Of a stretch of 64,000 nucleotides of DNA, positions 33,235 through 43,528 are shown piece by piece; position 1 is the first letter of the stretch, and the number at the start of each line of letters is the position of its first letter. Below the pieces are notes generated by a model that was not told where the DNA came from, did no database searches, and saw only the letters and a program-made list of their open reading frames with translations. Origin of the DNA: Mongoliimonas terrestris (GTDB taxonomy: Bacteria; Pseudomonadota; Alphaproteobacteria; Rhizobiales; Pleomorphomonadaceae). A program made the position numbers and the translations under genes. The DNA lies in the NCBI RefSeq assembly GCF_001927285.1, contig NZ_MSIG01000001.1, forward strand, positions 496,001 to 560,000. Direction: 5' to 3'.

Positions 33235-36198
33235 ATGACCGGCCATTCGGCGTCTCCCATGGTCCTCACCCCCGACCTACGCCGGCTGGTCGCCGCGAGC
33301 GGGGATTGTCTTCTTCTGCTCGATCCGGACGGCGCGGTGCTCGACGGCGGGCTGGAACCCGCCGGGGCATCGGCGGACGACGCGCCGGCCGGGTCCGGCC
33401 CGGCGGGTTCCGGTCTGGCCGGCTCCGGCCCGTCGGGTTCCGGCCCGGCGGGGGCGCCGATCGGCGGCTGTCCGTTCGGATCGCTGACGCCGGGCACCGT
33501 CTGGGCCGACCTGTTCGCCGAGGCGGACCGGCCCGCCGCGTCGGCGGCGGTGCGCCTGGCGGCTGCCGGCGGGGTCGGCCGCACCAGCGGCGTGGCGGTG
33601 ATGCCCGACGGGAGCCGGCGGCACTGGCAGAGCACCCTGGTGCTCTCCGGCGACGGATCGGGCCGGATCCTGGCGCTCTCCCGCGACGGCACGGCGACCG
33701 CCACGGCGGCGGCCGCCCTCATCAAGCGGGTGCGGCTGCACGAGGCCCTGATCCAGGCGACCTCCGAGGTGGTCTGGCACCTGGACGTGGCGCGCGGCGT
33801 GTCGCACCGGCGCGGCTGGGCGGCGTTCACCGGCGAGGCGCTCGCCGACGAGGACCACCACGGCTGGATCGCCTTCGTGCACCCGGACGACCGGGCCGGC
33901 GCGCTGGCCGCCATCGAGGCGGCCGTCGCGGCGCGGCGGCCCTACATCACCGAGTATCGGCTGCAGCACGCGAGCGGCGGCTATCACGCGGTGGAGGACC
34001 ACGCGGTGCCGCTGGTCGGGCCGGACGGGACCGTCACCGACTGGGTCGGCATCGTCACCGACGTGCAGGAGCGCAAGTCGGCCGAGGAGGACCTCAGGCG
34101 GAGCGAGGAGCGGCTGCGGCTTGCCGTGGAGGCCACCAGCCTCGGCATCTGGGACGTGGACCTCGTCACCGGCGCGCGCCAGTGGTCGGCGGAGCTGAAG
34201 GCCATGCTGGGGCTTTCCCCCGACGTGGTGCCGACGGAGGCGGTGCTTCTCGCCGCCGTGCATCCGGACGACCGGGCGGCCGTCGCGGAGCACAACGTCA
34301 CCACCTTCCTGCGCGACAGCGGCGCGCCGGGCGCGCTCTTTCGCGTGGTGCGGCAGGACACCGGCGCGGTGCGCTGGATCCACTCCCAGGGGCGGGCGAC
34401 GCGCGGGCCGGACGGCCGGCTGCTGCGGCGCACCGGCACGTTCGAGGACGTGACCGACCAGCACGAGACCCGGCAGGCCCTGAAGCAGGCGCTCCGGCGC
34501 TACGAGGCGCTGATCACGGCGACCTCCGAGATCGTCTGGCACGCCAACGCCGCCCAGTCGGAGGGCGGCGGCAAGGGCTGGGACGCCTTCACCGGCCAGT
34601 CGGACGCGTCGGCGAACGGCGACGGCTGGCTCCAGTCGGTCCATCCGGACGACCGGGAGCGGGCGCGGCAGACCTGCCGGGCCGCCATGGCGGCGGGCAC
34701 GCCCTACACCAACGAATACCGGCTCTGGCATGTGAGCGGCACCTGGCGCTGGGTGGTGGACCGGGTGGTGCCGCTCGTCGGTGACGACGGCCGGATCACC
34801 GAATGGGTGGGCATCATCGCCGACGTGGAGGACCGCAAGTCGGCCGACGCGGCGATCTGGAAGGCCGCCCACACGGACGACCTGACCGGCCTTGCCAACC
34901 GGGCCCTGTTCCAGAAGACCCTGGACCAGGTGGTGGACGACGCGGCCGGCCGGCCGGTGGGGCTGATCCTCATCGACCTCGATCGCTTCAAGGAGGTCAA
35001 CGACAGCCTCGGCCACGACGCCGGGGACCGGGTGCTGAAGACCGTGGCGGCGCGGCTGACCGCCGTGGCGCCCCCGGAGGCCACCATCGCGCGGCTCGGC
35101 GGCGACGAGTTCGGCGTCATCCTGCCGGGCGCCGGCATGGCGGCGGCCGAGGCGGTGGCCGAGACGGTGCTGACCGCCCTCAAGGCGGCGCTGGTGCTCG
35201 ACGGACGGGAGATCGACTGCGCCGCCACCGTCGGCTACACGGCCGAGGCGACCGGCGCCACCGGCGCCTCCGCGCTCCTGAAGCAGGCCGACATCGCTCT
35301 TTACGCGGCGAAATCCGCCGGGCGCGGCCAGGCGTTCCGCTTCGAGCCGGCCATGCGCGAGGAGCTCGACCGCCGGGTGCGCGTGCTCGGCGCCGCCAAG
35401 GCGGCGCTCGCGCGCGGCGCTATCCGGGCCTACTACCAGCCGAAGATGCGCCTGTCCGACGGCGGCATCGTGGGCTTCGAGGCGCTCCTGCGCTGGACCG
35501 ACGCGGCCGGCGGGCTGAAGACCCCGGCCGCCCTGATGGAGGCCTTCGCCGACCCGGACCTTGCCACCCGGCTCGGCGAGCGCATGCTCGCCACCGTGAT
35601 CGCCGACATGAAGGCCTGGAGCGCCGCCGGCCTGCCGTTCGGCCACGTGGCGCTCAACGTGGCGGGACCGGAGTTCCAGCGGCCGGGCTATGCGGGCGGC
35701 GTGCTGCGCCGGCTGCAGGCGGCGGGCCTGCCGCCGACCGTGCTGGAGATCGAGGTGACCGAGAGCGTGCTGATCGGCACCGGCACCGACGCGGTGTCGG
35801 AGGCCCTCCGGGTGCTGGACGCCGCCGGGGTGACGATCGCGCTCGACGACTTCGGCACCGGCTACGCCTCGCTGACCCATCTGAAGAAGCACCCGGTGTC
35901 GGTCCTGAAGATCGACCGCTCCTTCGTCTCCAACCTGGAGGGCGACGCCGACAGCGCCGCCATCGTGCAGGCGGTGCTCGGCATGGCGGAGAACATCGGC
36001 ATCAAGGTGGTGGCCGAGGGGGTGGAGACGGCCTGGCAGCGGGACTTTCTCGCCGCCCACCGCTGCGACCTGGCGCAGGGCTACCTGATCGCCAAGCCCA
36101 TGCCGCCGAGCCGCGTGCCCCATTTCCTCTCCGCCTGGCGGCCGGCGACGATGGCGGACCCGCACGCCCGGCAGACCCGGCGCGCGGGCGGCGGATAG
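33235..36198 (+). CDS. Multi-PAS GGDEF-EAL cyclic-di-GMP protein
   Basis: A 987-residue cytosolic sensor enzyme. After an N-terminal PAS-like segment (interrupted at about 45-75 by a Gly-Ser-Gly-Pro-rich run) come three PAS/PAC units (about 165-285, 290-415 and 418-540). The first and third share ATSE(V/I)VWH and HPDDR, suggesting internal duplication. The GGDEF domain follows (about 542-700; DLTGLANR, intact RLGGDEFGV), then EAL (about 715-965; FEALLRW, IEVTESVL, LDDFGTGYASL, KIDRSFV, AEGVETA). No membrane segment is seen. Both catalytic sites look intact. It is divergent from the BLUF/GGDEF-EAL unit. Confidence 0.93.
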   Translation: MTGHSASPMVLTPDLRRLVAASGDCLLLLDPDGAVLDGGLEPAGASADDAPAGSGPAGSGLAGSGPSGSGPAGAPIGGCPFGSLTPGTVWADLFAEADRPAASAAVRLAAAGGVGRTSGVAVMPDGSRRHWQSTLVLSGDGSGRILALSRDGTATATAAAALIKRVRLHEALIQATSEVVWHLDVARGVSHRRGWAAFTGEALADEDHHGWIAFVHPDDRAGALAAIEAAVAARRPYITEYRLQHASGGYHAVEDHAVPLVGPDGTVTDWVGIVTDVQERKSAEEDLRRSEERLRLAVEATSLGIWDVDLVTGARQWSAELKAMLGLSPDVVPTEAVLLAAVHPDDRAAVAEHNVTTFLRDSGAPGALFRVVRQDTGAVRWIHSQGRATRGPDGRLLRRTGTFEDVTDQHETRQALKQALRRYEALITATSEIVWHANAAQSEGGGKGWDAFTGQSDASANGDGWLQSVHPDDRERARQTCRAAMAAGTPYTNEYRLWHVSGTWRWVVDRVVPLVGDDGRITEWVGIIADVEDRKSADAAIWKAAHTDDLTGLANRALFQKTLDQVVDDAAGRPVGLILIDLDRFKEVNDSLGHDAGDRVLKTVAARLTAVAPPEATIARLGGDEFGVILPGAGMAAAEAVAETVLTALKAALVLDGREIDCAATVGYTAEATGATGASALLKQADIALYAAKSAGRGQAFRFEPAMREELDRRVRVLGAAKAALARGAIRAYYQPKMRLSDGGIVGFEALLRWTDAAGGLKTPAALMEAFADPDLATRLGERMLATVIADMKAWSAAGLPFGHVALNVAGPEFQRPGYAGGVLRRLQAAGLPPTVLEIEVTESVLIGTGTDAVSEALRVLDAAGVTIALDDFGTGYASLTHLKKHPVSVLKIDRSFVSNLEGDADSAAIVQAVLGMAENIGIKVVAEGVETAWQRDFLAAHRCDLAQGYLIAKPMPPSRVPHFLSAWRPATMADPHARQTRRAGGG

Positions 36199-36265
36199 GC
36201 AAGCGTCAGCCGGCGGGGGGAGAGGGGGCAAGGGCCCCGGGGGCCTGCCGCCGTACCCGGCTCTC

Positions 36266-36289
36266 GAAGGTCGGACCGGTGCGACCTTC
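36266..36289. terminator. Hairpin between convergent genes
   Basis: GAAGGTCG and CGACCTTC form a perfect 8-bp stem with an 8-base loop between the convergent PAS-GGDEF-EAL and EAL genes. There is no T-run, so factor-independent action is uncertain. Confidence 0.45.
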
Positions 36290-36334
36290 AGAAGGCTCAC
36301 GGCCCGACCGGCCGATGTCCGTTCGGGCTTGGCA

Positions 36335-37930
36335 TCAGGCGGCGCGGGCGAGGTTCTCCTGGCCGAACGGGCCGGCCAGGTGGCGCACGAAGCCGTCCAC
36401 CGCCACCGGGCGGGAGATGCCGTAGCCCTGGGCGAACTGGGCGAGATGCGGGTTGGCCTTGAGGCTCTCCATGCAGGCGCGCGTCTCCACCCCTTCGACC
36501 AGGATGGGCCGGCCGGCGGCCGCCACCATCTCAAGCACGATGTAGAGCATGCGCGCCATCACGCTGCCCTCCGGCGCCATGGCGAAGCAGCGGTCGAGCT
36601 TCACCCCGTCCACCTGCAGGTGGACGAGGTTCTCCACGCTGAAATAGCCGGTGCCGAAGTCGTCGATATAGACCTGGATGCCGACCGACTGCAGCTTCTC
36701 GATCTCGGCGCCGGCGGTCTTCAGGTCGATCTTCTCGGTTTCCACGAGCTCCAGCACGAGGCCGAACCGGTCCGGATGGTCGAGGAAGTCCGAGAAGGTC
36801 TCGATCAGCTCCTCGGCGATCAGGTCGCACGGGAAGATGTTGACGTTGACCTGGAGCGGCCGGTCGGCGGGCACTGCCGCCGACAGCTCGCGGAAGGCCC
36901 GGTCCGCCACGTGGCGGGTGAAGGCCCGTGTGAGGCCGGAGGCCTCCACCACCGGGATAAAGCGGTCGGGCGTGACGAGGGCGCCGTCGAGGTCGCGCCA
37001 GCGGGCCAGCACCTCGCAGCCGATGATGGCGTTGTCGGCAAGGCGCAGAAGCGGCTGGTAGACGCACTCCACGCTCTCGCCGTCCATGTTGCGGCGGAAG
37101 CGCGCCTCGAACGACCAGTAGCGGCCGAGCCAGAGGCGGACGAGTCCGGCAAGGGCGGTCGCGACCAGCGCCGCCAGGAGGACGGCGCCGACGAGCACGA
37201 AGGGCGCCTTGCCGGCCAGCATGCCGAGGTCGCAGCGCACCAGGATGCAGTCGAAGTCGCTGTCGCAGACGATCTCCTGCCGCACGAGGCCGTGCGTCGG
37301 CACGGCGTCGGCCGGCGAGACGGGAAAGAGGCCGCTGGTGCCGGCGCGGTGCCAGGACCGGCCGTCCGGGGCGAAGGTGCGGATCTCCACGGCCAGCCAC
37401 GGCGGCAGGCCGTCGCCGACGCTCAAGGGCGGCATCACGACCGCGAAGTCGCCGCGGGTGACGATGGTGCCGACGAGGCCGCCGAGGCCGAGCACGTCGA
37501 GCTTGCGGTTGAGGGCGAAGCTCGCGCCGAACGGCTTCAGGTCGCGGATGTCGGGTTCCGGCACCAGAACGCCCGCCCGGGACGTCCCGAGGGTGGTGGT
37601 GCAGGCGATGCGGCCGTCCGGTGCGTGGATGAACTCGTTGAGGCCGTCGGGCCGGTAGGCGACCTCCCGCATCTGCCGGATGAAGGCCTCGCTGCACGCC
37701 GGGGCGGTCGCTTCGGCGGCCAAGATGTCGAGCGCCAGGAGGGCGTTGCGGCGCAGATCGACGATCTCGGCGAGTTCCTTTTCGGCGGCTTCCAGCATCA
37801 CGCCCCGGATGGACGTCAGCGCGACCTGCGCCATCACGAAGAACACCAGCACGAAACCGACGACCCAGACGGCGGCGCTCGTCCAGAGCTGGCGGCGTTT
37901 GGAGATGAAGAAGCTGAAATAGCTGGCCAT
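36335..37930 (-). CDS. Membrane CSS-motif EAL phosphodiesterase
   Basis: A 531-residue inner-membrane protein. A first helix (WTSAAVWVVGFVLVFFVMAQ, about 16-36) and a second (APFVLVGAVLLAALVATALA, about 245-265) enclose a periplasmic domain with the CSS pattern (ACSEAFIRQMREVAY and later cysteines in IACTTTLG). The cytoplasmic EAL domain reads CEVLARW rather than EAL (Glu kept), with LELVETEKI, IDDFGTGYFSVENL, VKLDRCFA and VEGVETRA, so catalysis is plausible. CSS-type phosphodiesterases respond to the redox state of the periplasm. The start is the ATG at 37928-37930; AT-rich promoter-like sequence lies near 38040-38060. Confidence 0.92.
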   Translation of the reverse strand: MASYFSFFISKRRQLWTSAAVWVVGFVLVFFVMAQVALTSIRGVMLEAAEKELAEIVDLRRNALLALDILAAEATAPACSEAFIRQMREVAYRPDGLNEFIHAPDGRIACTTTLGTSRAGVLVPEPDIRDLKPFGASFALNRKLDVLGLGGLVGTIVTRGDFAVVMPPLSVGDGLPPWLAVEIRTFAPDGRSWHRAGTSGLFPVSPADAVPTHGLVRQEIVCDSDFDCILVRCDLGMLAGKAPFVLVGAVLLAALVATALAGLVRLWLGRYWSFEARFRRNMDGESVECVYQPLLRLADNAIIGCEVLARWRDLDGALVTPDRFIPVVEASGLTRAFTRHVADRAFRELSAAVPADRPLQVNVNIFPCDLIAEELIETFSDFLDHPDRFGLVLELVETEKIDLKTAGAEIEKLQSVGIQVYIDDFGTGYFSVENLVHLQVDGVKLDRCFAMAPEGSVMARMLYIVLEMVAAAGRPILVEGVETRACMESLKANPHLAQFAQGYGISRPVAVDGFVRHLAGPFGQENLARAA

Positions 37931-38344
37931 GGGAACACCTCGCCGCGCGCCCGACCCCTCGGCGCCTCGGTCCCGCCCGGCTCCGGCAGGCCGACCCGGT
38001 CGTCCCGGACAGGCCGACCCCTTGGATCAATGTGCCCCGTAAATTATTACGAAAGTGAATATGGTCGGCTGCCGCAAAGGACCGCGCCGCGTGGCGCATG
38101 CATCCGAGCAAGGCTTTCGGCCGAGCGGGTCAGGCCGGATTGTAAGCTGAGCGCACAGCGCAAAGCGCCCGCGGGCCATCGGCCAGCAGGATCATGGATC
38201 GGGCTTTGCGGGCGAAACAGGACGGCGGGCGACAACAGGCGGGACGGCGCGCGAGCGCGTCCGATCTCCGGCGGGCAACCGCAAGCGTCCGAGCCGCGCG
38301 CGGGCGGAGACCCGGCGAGCCGGGTTCCGCATCCGACGGCGTCG
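37931..38344. other. Intergenic region
   Basis: 414 bp without a supported gene, between the EAL gene start and the rpsU stop. The AT-rich TAAATTATTACGAAAGTGAA (38040-38059) is the likely promoter zone for the leftward EAL gene. A small hairpin at 38310-38325 follows rpsU. Confidence 0.45.
38310..38325 (-). terminator. Possible rpsU terminator hairpin
   Basis: ACCCGG and CCGGGT pair around a CGAG loop 20-35 bp downstream of the rpsU stop. The stem is GC-only and no T-run follows on the minus strand, so the call is weak. Confidence 0.35.
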
Positions 38345-38614
38345 TCAGGCGGTGGCGGGTGCCGGGGCCGGACGCCGGGCGTCGGGGCGCACGCGCTTCT
38401 TCGGACCGGGCAGCAGGCCCTCGCGCTGCGCGAGCTTGCGGGCGGCCTTCTTGGTCCGACGGACGGCCTCGGCCTTCTCCCGCGCCTTGCGCTCGGAGGG
38501 CTTCTCGTAGGCGCGCCGCTGCTTCATCTCACGGAAGATTCCCTCGCGCTGAAGCTTCTTCTTCAGCACCCGGAGGGCCTGGTCCACGTTGTTGTCTCGA
38601 ACGAGTACTTGCAA
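38345..38614 (-). CDS. rpsU: 30S ribosomal protein S21
   Basis: An 89-residue small-subunit protein. The diagnostic opening [20 protein letters not shown] and [20 protein letters not shown] are exact S21 features; a basic Lys/Arg tail and an Ala/Pro end follow. The start codon is TTG at 38612-38614: an AGGAG ribosome binding site lies exactly five bases before it, and the protein then begins at the normal S21 position. In-frame ATG or GTG starts further upstream would add about 25 residues with no counterpart in the family. Confidence 0.95.
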   Translation of the reverse strand: MQVLVRDNNVDQALRVLKKKLQREGIFREMKQRRAYEKPSERKAREKAEAVRRTKKAARKLAQREGLLPGPKKRVRPDARRPAPAPATA

Positions 38615-38785
38615 AACATCTCCTGACTGCCTGCCGGACATCACCGGCAGCGCGGGCGCGAGCCACCAGCGGCTTCGCGGCGGGACCATATCACCGTTTT
38701 CGGATCGTGGCGGGAAAAGTTCCGTGATCGGCCACGGCCCCCGCGAGGGCCGCGCCGCGGGTCGCCAGACCCGGCCGTCGTCCCC

Positions 38786-39688
38786 TCAGGCGACCCGTTG
38801 GGACGCCATCAGCGCCAGATACTCCCACATCACGGTGGCGGCGGAAAGGGCCGTGATCTCCGAAACGTCGTAGGCGGGCGAGACCTCCACCACGTCCATG
38901 CCGACGAAGGCAATGCCGCCGAGCCCGCGCATGACGGCCTGGACCTGCCAGGGCGTGAGGCCGCCGAACTCCGGCGTGCCGGTGCCGGGCGCGAACGCCG
39001 GGTCCAGGCAGTCCACGTCGAAGGTGAAATAGGTGGGCGCCGTGCCGACCACGGCGCGGACGCGCTCCACCACGGCGGCGGGGCCGATCGCGTGGACGTC
39101 GAGGGCGGAGAGGATGGTGACGCCCTTGCCGACCGTCCAGTCATGGATCTCCCGCTGCACCGGCGAGCGGATGCCGATCTGGATGGTGCGGGCCGGGTCG
39201 ATCAGGCCCTCCTCGATGGCATGGTAGAAGGGCGAGCCGTGGCCGTAGACCTGACCGAAATTGTCCGGCCAGGTGTCCACGTGGGCGTCGAAGTGCACCA
39301 TGCCGACCGGCTCGCCGCGCCGAGCCTTTAGGGCGCGGAGGAGCGGCAGGGAGATGCCGTGCTCGCCGCCGATGGCAAGCAGGTGGGGAAGGCCGGCCGC
39401 CTGCGCCTCGATGAGCGCGAGGCTCTTCTCGATGTCGCCGAGGCTGATCTCGAAATCGCCGATGTCCGCCAGGTCGATCGTCTGCGGGTCGATCCAGAAG
39501 TGCGGGTGGTCGCCGTCGGTCAGCATGCGGCTCGCCGCCCGCACCGCCGCCGGGCCGCCGCGCGATCCGGTGCGATTGGTCACCCCGATGTCGAGCGGGA
39601 TGCCCGCCACCACATAGGACGCGGTCCGCGCGGTGGAGCGGACGCCGAGGAAGCTCGGCGGTACGGCGAAGGTCGGCGTCTGGCCCAT
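38786..39688 (-). CDS. speB: Agmatinase / ureohydrolase
   Basis: A 300-residue binuclear-manganese ureohydrolase. Metal-binding motifs are GGEHGISLP, HFDAHVDTW and FDVDCLDPAFAPGTGTPEFG, all intact. It cleaves agmatine to putrescine and urea; guanidinobutyrase or another guanidino hydrolase cannot be excluded. The start is the ATG at 39686-39688 (MGQTPTFAVPPSF); a longer in-frame version adds a low-complexity Ser/Ala/Thr segment. No polyamine partners are adjacent. Confidence 0.88.
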   Translation of the reverse strand: MGQTPTFAVPPSFLGVRSTARTASYVVAGIPLDIGVTNRTGSRGGPAAVRAASRMLTDGDHPHFWIDPQTIDLADIGDFEISLGDIEKSLALIEAQAAGLPHLLAIGGEHGISLPLLRALKARRGEPVGMVHFDAHVDTWPDNFGQVYGHGSPFYHAIEEGLIDPARTIQIGIRSPVQREIHDWTVGKGVTILSALDVHAIGPAAVVERVRAVVGTAPTYFTFDVDCLDPAFAPGTGTPEFGGLTPWQVQAVMRGLGGIAFVGMDVVEVSPAYDVSEITALSAATVMWEYLALMASQRVA

Positions 39689-39978
39689 GGGCGGTCTCCG
39701 GTTGGCAACGCCTTCCTTACAGGATGCGGACCGGCTTGGCGACGTGGCGGACGCGGAGACGGGGGCTGCGACGGTGGCGCACGGGAGCGTGGCGATATTC
39801 GCACAAGTTCCGAGCGCGATCGTCATCTAGAAGTAGCCTCGGCCGGATCAAAATGGCCGGGCTGGCGGTTGTGACAGGGCCGGGAGCCGAGACAGCGGCC
39901 GGTGTTGTCGAATAGTATAGATGAGCGGATCTCAGGTCTTGCCACCGATTCGGGCGGGTCCGCCGGAGGAACGAGAAT

Positions 39979-40437
39979 TTGGGGAAGTCCGCCAAGCCGA
40001 TCGTGTTCGAGCAGGTGGCGGCGCTGGTGCACCGCCGCGGCGCCGACGGGCGTCTGGAGATCCTGATGGTCACCACCCGGGAGACGGGTCGGTGGATCCT
40101 GCCGCGCGGCTGGACCATCAAGGGCCTGAAGCCGCACGAGGCGGCCGAGACGGAGGCCTTCGAGGAGGCCGGCGTGATCGGCCGGGCCGAGACCAAGCCC
40201 TTCACCCTCTACCGCTACATCAAGCGCTTTCCGAAGAAATCCGCCACGGTGGTGGTGGCGGTTCACGCCATGACGGTGGAAAAGGAACTGGACGACTGGC
40301 CGGAGAAGGCGCAGCGCGAGGTCGCCTGGCTGACGCCGGATGAGGCGATCGCGCGGGCCGGCGACCCGGGGCTCGTGCCGGTGATCCGGCTCTTTCTCGA
40401 CCGCGAGGCCCCGGCGGCCGTCGCCGACGCCTCCTGA
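39979..40437 (+). CDS. Nudix hydrolase
   Basis: A 152-residue Nudix protein. The Nudix box is seen as GLKPHEAAETEAFEEAGVIG (the conserved Arg of R-E-x2-E-E is Thr here), preceded by WILPRGWTIKG, a layout like diphosphoinositol-polyphosphate or NUDT4-type hydrolases. The start is a TTG at 39979-39981; GGAGGA lies about 8 bp before it and no ATG is available nearby. It likely hydrolyses a nucleoside-diphosphate-linked compound. It stands alone, convergent with cysK. Confidence 0.85.
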   Translation: MGKSAKPIVFEQVAALVHRRGADGRLEILMVTTRETGRWILPRGWTIKGLKPHEAAETEAFEEAGVIGRAETKPFTLYRYIKRFPKKSATVVVAVHAMTVEKELDDWPEKAQREVAWLTPDEAIARAGDPGLVPVIRLFLDREAPAAVADAS

Positions 40438-40485
40438 GGAAGGCGCCGGCGCGGACCGTTCCGATGGCTCAGACCTTTCGCCTGA

Positions 40486-40505
40486 GGGTCGGACTTGCCC
40501 GACCC
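40486..40505. terminator. Hairpin between convergent Nudix and cysK genes
   Basis: GGGTCGG and CCGACCC form a 7-bp stem with a 6-base loop in the 106-bp gap between convergent genes, suitable as a bidirectional terminator, although no T-run follows. Confidence 0.45.
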
Positions 40506-40543
40506 GCGCACGCGTTCCAGCCGGCGCCCGCTCGGGCTTGGTC

Positions 40544-41509
<966 letters not shown>

Positions 41510-41632
41510 GATCGTGATCCCTCTTGAAGCAGCAACCGGGCGCGCCCGGCCGTCGTGGTGTCGATCCTAGCGCCCAGGCGCCCGGCGGGCCAGACAAGGG
41601 GCGCGGTGGCCGACCGGTCGGGACAGAATGGC

Positions 41633-41660
41633 TTTCCGCCAGGGCGCCGGTCGGCGGAAA
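41633..41660. terminator. Weak hairpin downstream of dut
   Basis: TTTCCGCC and GGCGGAAA pair with a 12-base loop 29-56 bp beyond the dut stop. It may end the coaBC-dut transcript; there is no T-run on the minus strand. Confidence 0.35.
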
Positions 41661-41688
41661 ACCGTTCCGCGCCCGGCGACCCGCCGGC

Positions 41689-42138
41689 TCACCCGACGCC
41701 CGTGGAGCCGAACCCGCCGGCGCCCCGTTCGGTTGCCTCCAGGCTCTCCACGGCGCGGAGCGGCAGCCGGCTGACCGGGGCGACCACCATCTGGGCGATG
41801 CGCTCGCCGCGCCGGACGGTGAAGGGTTCGGCGCCGAGGTTGACGAGGATCACCTGGATCTCGCCGCGATAGTCCTCGTCCACCGTGCCGGGGCTGTTGA
41901 GGACGGTGACCCCGTGCCGGACGGCGAGCCCGGAGCGGGGCCGCACCTGCGCCTCGAAGCCGGGCGGCAGCGCGATGGCGAGCCCGGTCGGCACCAGCGC
42001 CCGGCCGAGCGGGGCGATCACCAGCGGCTCGGCGACGGCGGCGAGGAGGTCGAGCCCGGCGGCCCCGGCGGTCTGGTAGGCCGGCAGCGGCAGGTCGGCG
42101 CCGTGCGGCAGGCGGAGGACGGAGACGGCGGCGGTCAT
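41689..42138 (-). CDS. dut: dUTP diphosphatase
   Basis: A 149-residue trimeric dUTPase. The five motifs are all visible in order: [47 protein letters not shown] and [10 protein letters not shown] near the C-terminus. It removes dUTP and supplies dUMP for thymidylate. It starts 26 bp after the coaBC stop on the same strand; the coaBC-dut pairing is common in bacteria. Confidence 0.96.
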   Translation of the reverse strand: MTAAVSVLRLPHGADLPLPAYQTAGAAGLDLLAAVAEPLVIAPLGRALVPTGLAIALPPGFEAQVRPRSGLAVRHGVTVLNSPGTVDEDYRGEIQVILVNLGAEPFTVRRGERIAQMVVAPVSRLPLRAVESLEATERGAGGFGSTGVG

Positions 42139-42164
42139 GGGATCCTGTCGGACGGTGGGGCGGG

Positions 42165-43439
42165 TCAGCCGGCGCCTGTCGGGCGCTCGGCCAGAGCGGC
42201 CTTCAGGCGATCGGCGATGAGGGCGACGAGGCGGTCGGCGACCGCGTCCTTGTCGAGGGTCGGCCAGTGCTCCACCCCGTCGGCGGCGATCACGTGGACG
42301 GTGTTGCGGGTGCCGCCCATGACGCCGGTCTCCGGCGAGACGTCGTTGGCGACGATGAGGTCGGCGCCCTTGCGGACCAGCTTGGCCCGGCCGTTCGCCT
42401 CCACGTCGTCGGTCTCGGCGGCAAAGCCGACGACGAGGGTCGGCCGGCCGAAGTCCAGGTGGCCGATGGCCTTCAGGATGTCCGGGTTCTCGGCAAGATC
42501 GAGGGCGGGCGGGCGGCCGGAGCCGTCCTTCTTGATCTTGGAGCGGGTCTCGGTGGCGACGCGCCAGTCGGCGACCGCCGCCGCCATCACGGCGACGTCG
42601 GCGGGCAGCGCCCGTTCCACGGCGGCGAGCATCTGGCGGGCGGTCTCCACCTTCACCACGGTGACGCCCGGCGGGTCCGGGATGGCAACCGGGCCCGACA
42701 CCAGGGTGACGGTGGCGCCGGCCCTCGCGGCCGCCGCCGCGATGGCGTGGCCCTGGCGGCCGGACGAGCGGTTGGCGATGTAGCGCACCGGGTCTATCGG
42801 CTCGTGGGTCGGCCCGGAGGTGACGATCACCCGCCGGCCGGCGAGGGACGCGCTGCCGGCCATGCCGGCGAAGAAGCGCTCCACGGCGGCGACGATCTCC
42901 AAGGGCTCCGGCAGGCGCCCGACGCCCTCCTCGCCGCGCTCGGCCATGCGGCCGGCGGCGGGTTCGACCAGGGTGACGCCGTCGCGCCGGAGCGTCTCGG
43001 CGTTCCGCCTCGTCGCCGGGTGGCTCCACATGCGCGGGTTCATGGCCGGGCAGACCAGGACCGGGGCCGTGGTGGCGAGGAGGCAGGTGGAGGCGAGGTC
43101 GTTGGCCAGGCCGTTCGCCATCTTGGCGAGGAGATCCGCCGTCGCCGGGGCGACCAGCACCAGGTCCGCGTCGCGGGAAAGGCGGATGTGGCCGATCTCC
43201 TGCTCGGCGGTGAGGTCGAAGAGGTCGGTGTGGACGCGCGTCTCGGTGAGGGCGCCGACCGCGAGCGGCGTCACGAACTCCGCCCCGGCGGCGGTGAGGA
43301 TGGCCCGGACCGCGGCGCCGCGCTCCTTCAGCCGTCGGATGAGGTCGAGCACCTTGTAGGCGGCGATGCCGCCGCCGATGACGAGGAGGATGCGCTTGGA
43401 CGAAAGCGTCTGGGCGGGGAGCGTGTCAGGGGCGGGCAT
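42165..43439 (-). CDS. coaBC: Bifunctional phosphopantothenoylcysteine decarboxylase / phosphopantothenate-cysteine ligase
   Basis: A 424-residue fusion for coenzyme A synthesis. The N-terminal CoaC flavoprotein has [20 protein letters not shown] and [13 protein letters not shown] (the substrate clamp). The C-terminal CoaB ligase begins near residue 200 with [20 protein letters not shown] and contains [16 protein letters not shown]. The start is the ATG at 43437-43439 ([10 protein letters not shown]); the longer frame upstream lies antisense to no gene but has no family sequence. coaA lies 89 bp upstream on the same strand, so two steps of the same pathway are adjacent. Confidence 0.95.
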   Translation of the reverse strand: MPAPDTLPAQTLSSKRILLVIGGGIAAYKVLDLIRRLKERGAAVRAILTAAGAEFVTPLAVGALTETRVHTDLFDLTAEQEIGHIRLSRDADLVLVAPATADLLAKMANGLANDLASTCLLATTAPVLVCPAMNPRMWSHPATRRNAETLRRDGVTLVEPAAGRMAERGEEGVGRLPEPLEIVAAVERFFAGMAGSASLAGRRVIVTSGPTHEPIDPVRYIANRSSGRQGHAIAAAAARAGATVTLVSGPVAIPDPPGVTVVKVETARQMLAAVERALPADVAVMAAAVADWRVATETRSKIKKDGSGRPPALDLAENPDILKAIGHLDFGRPTLVVGFAAETDDVEANGRAKLVRKGADLIVANDVSPETGVMGGTRNTVHVIAADGVEHWPTLDKDAVADRLVALIADRLKAALAERPTGAG

Positions 43440-43528
43440 GGCTGATGAGGGTCCGCTTCGGCCGTTCGGCCGGACCCTATCTTCTGGTCGCCCAAAAGGC
43501 AAAAGACGGGCGGTATGAAACCCGTTCG

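Noticed and set aside
33277..36534. A 1085-codon minus-strand open frame
   Set aside because: Antisense to the PAS-GGDEF-EAL gene, with composition typical of a reading-frame shadow.
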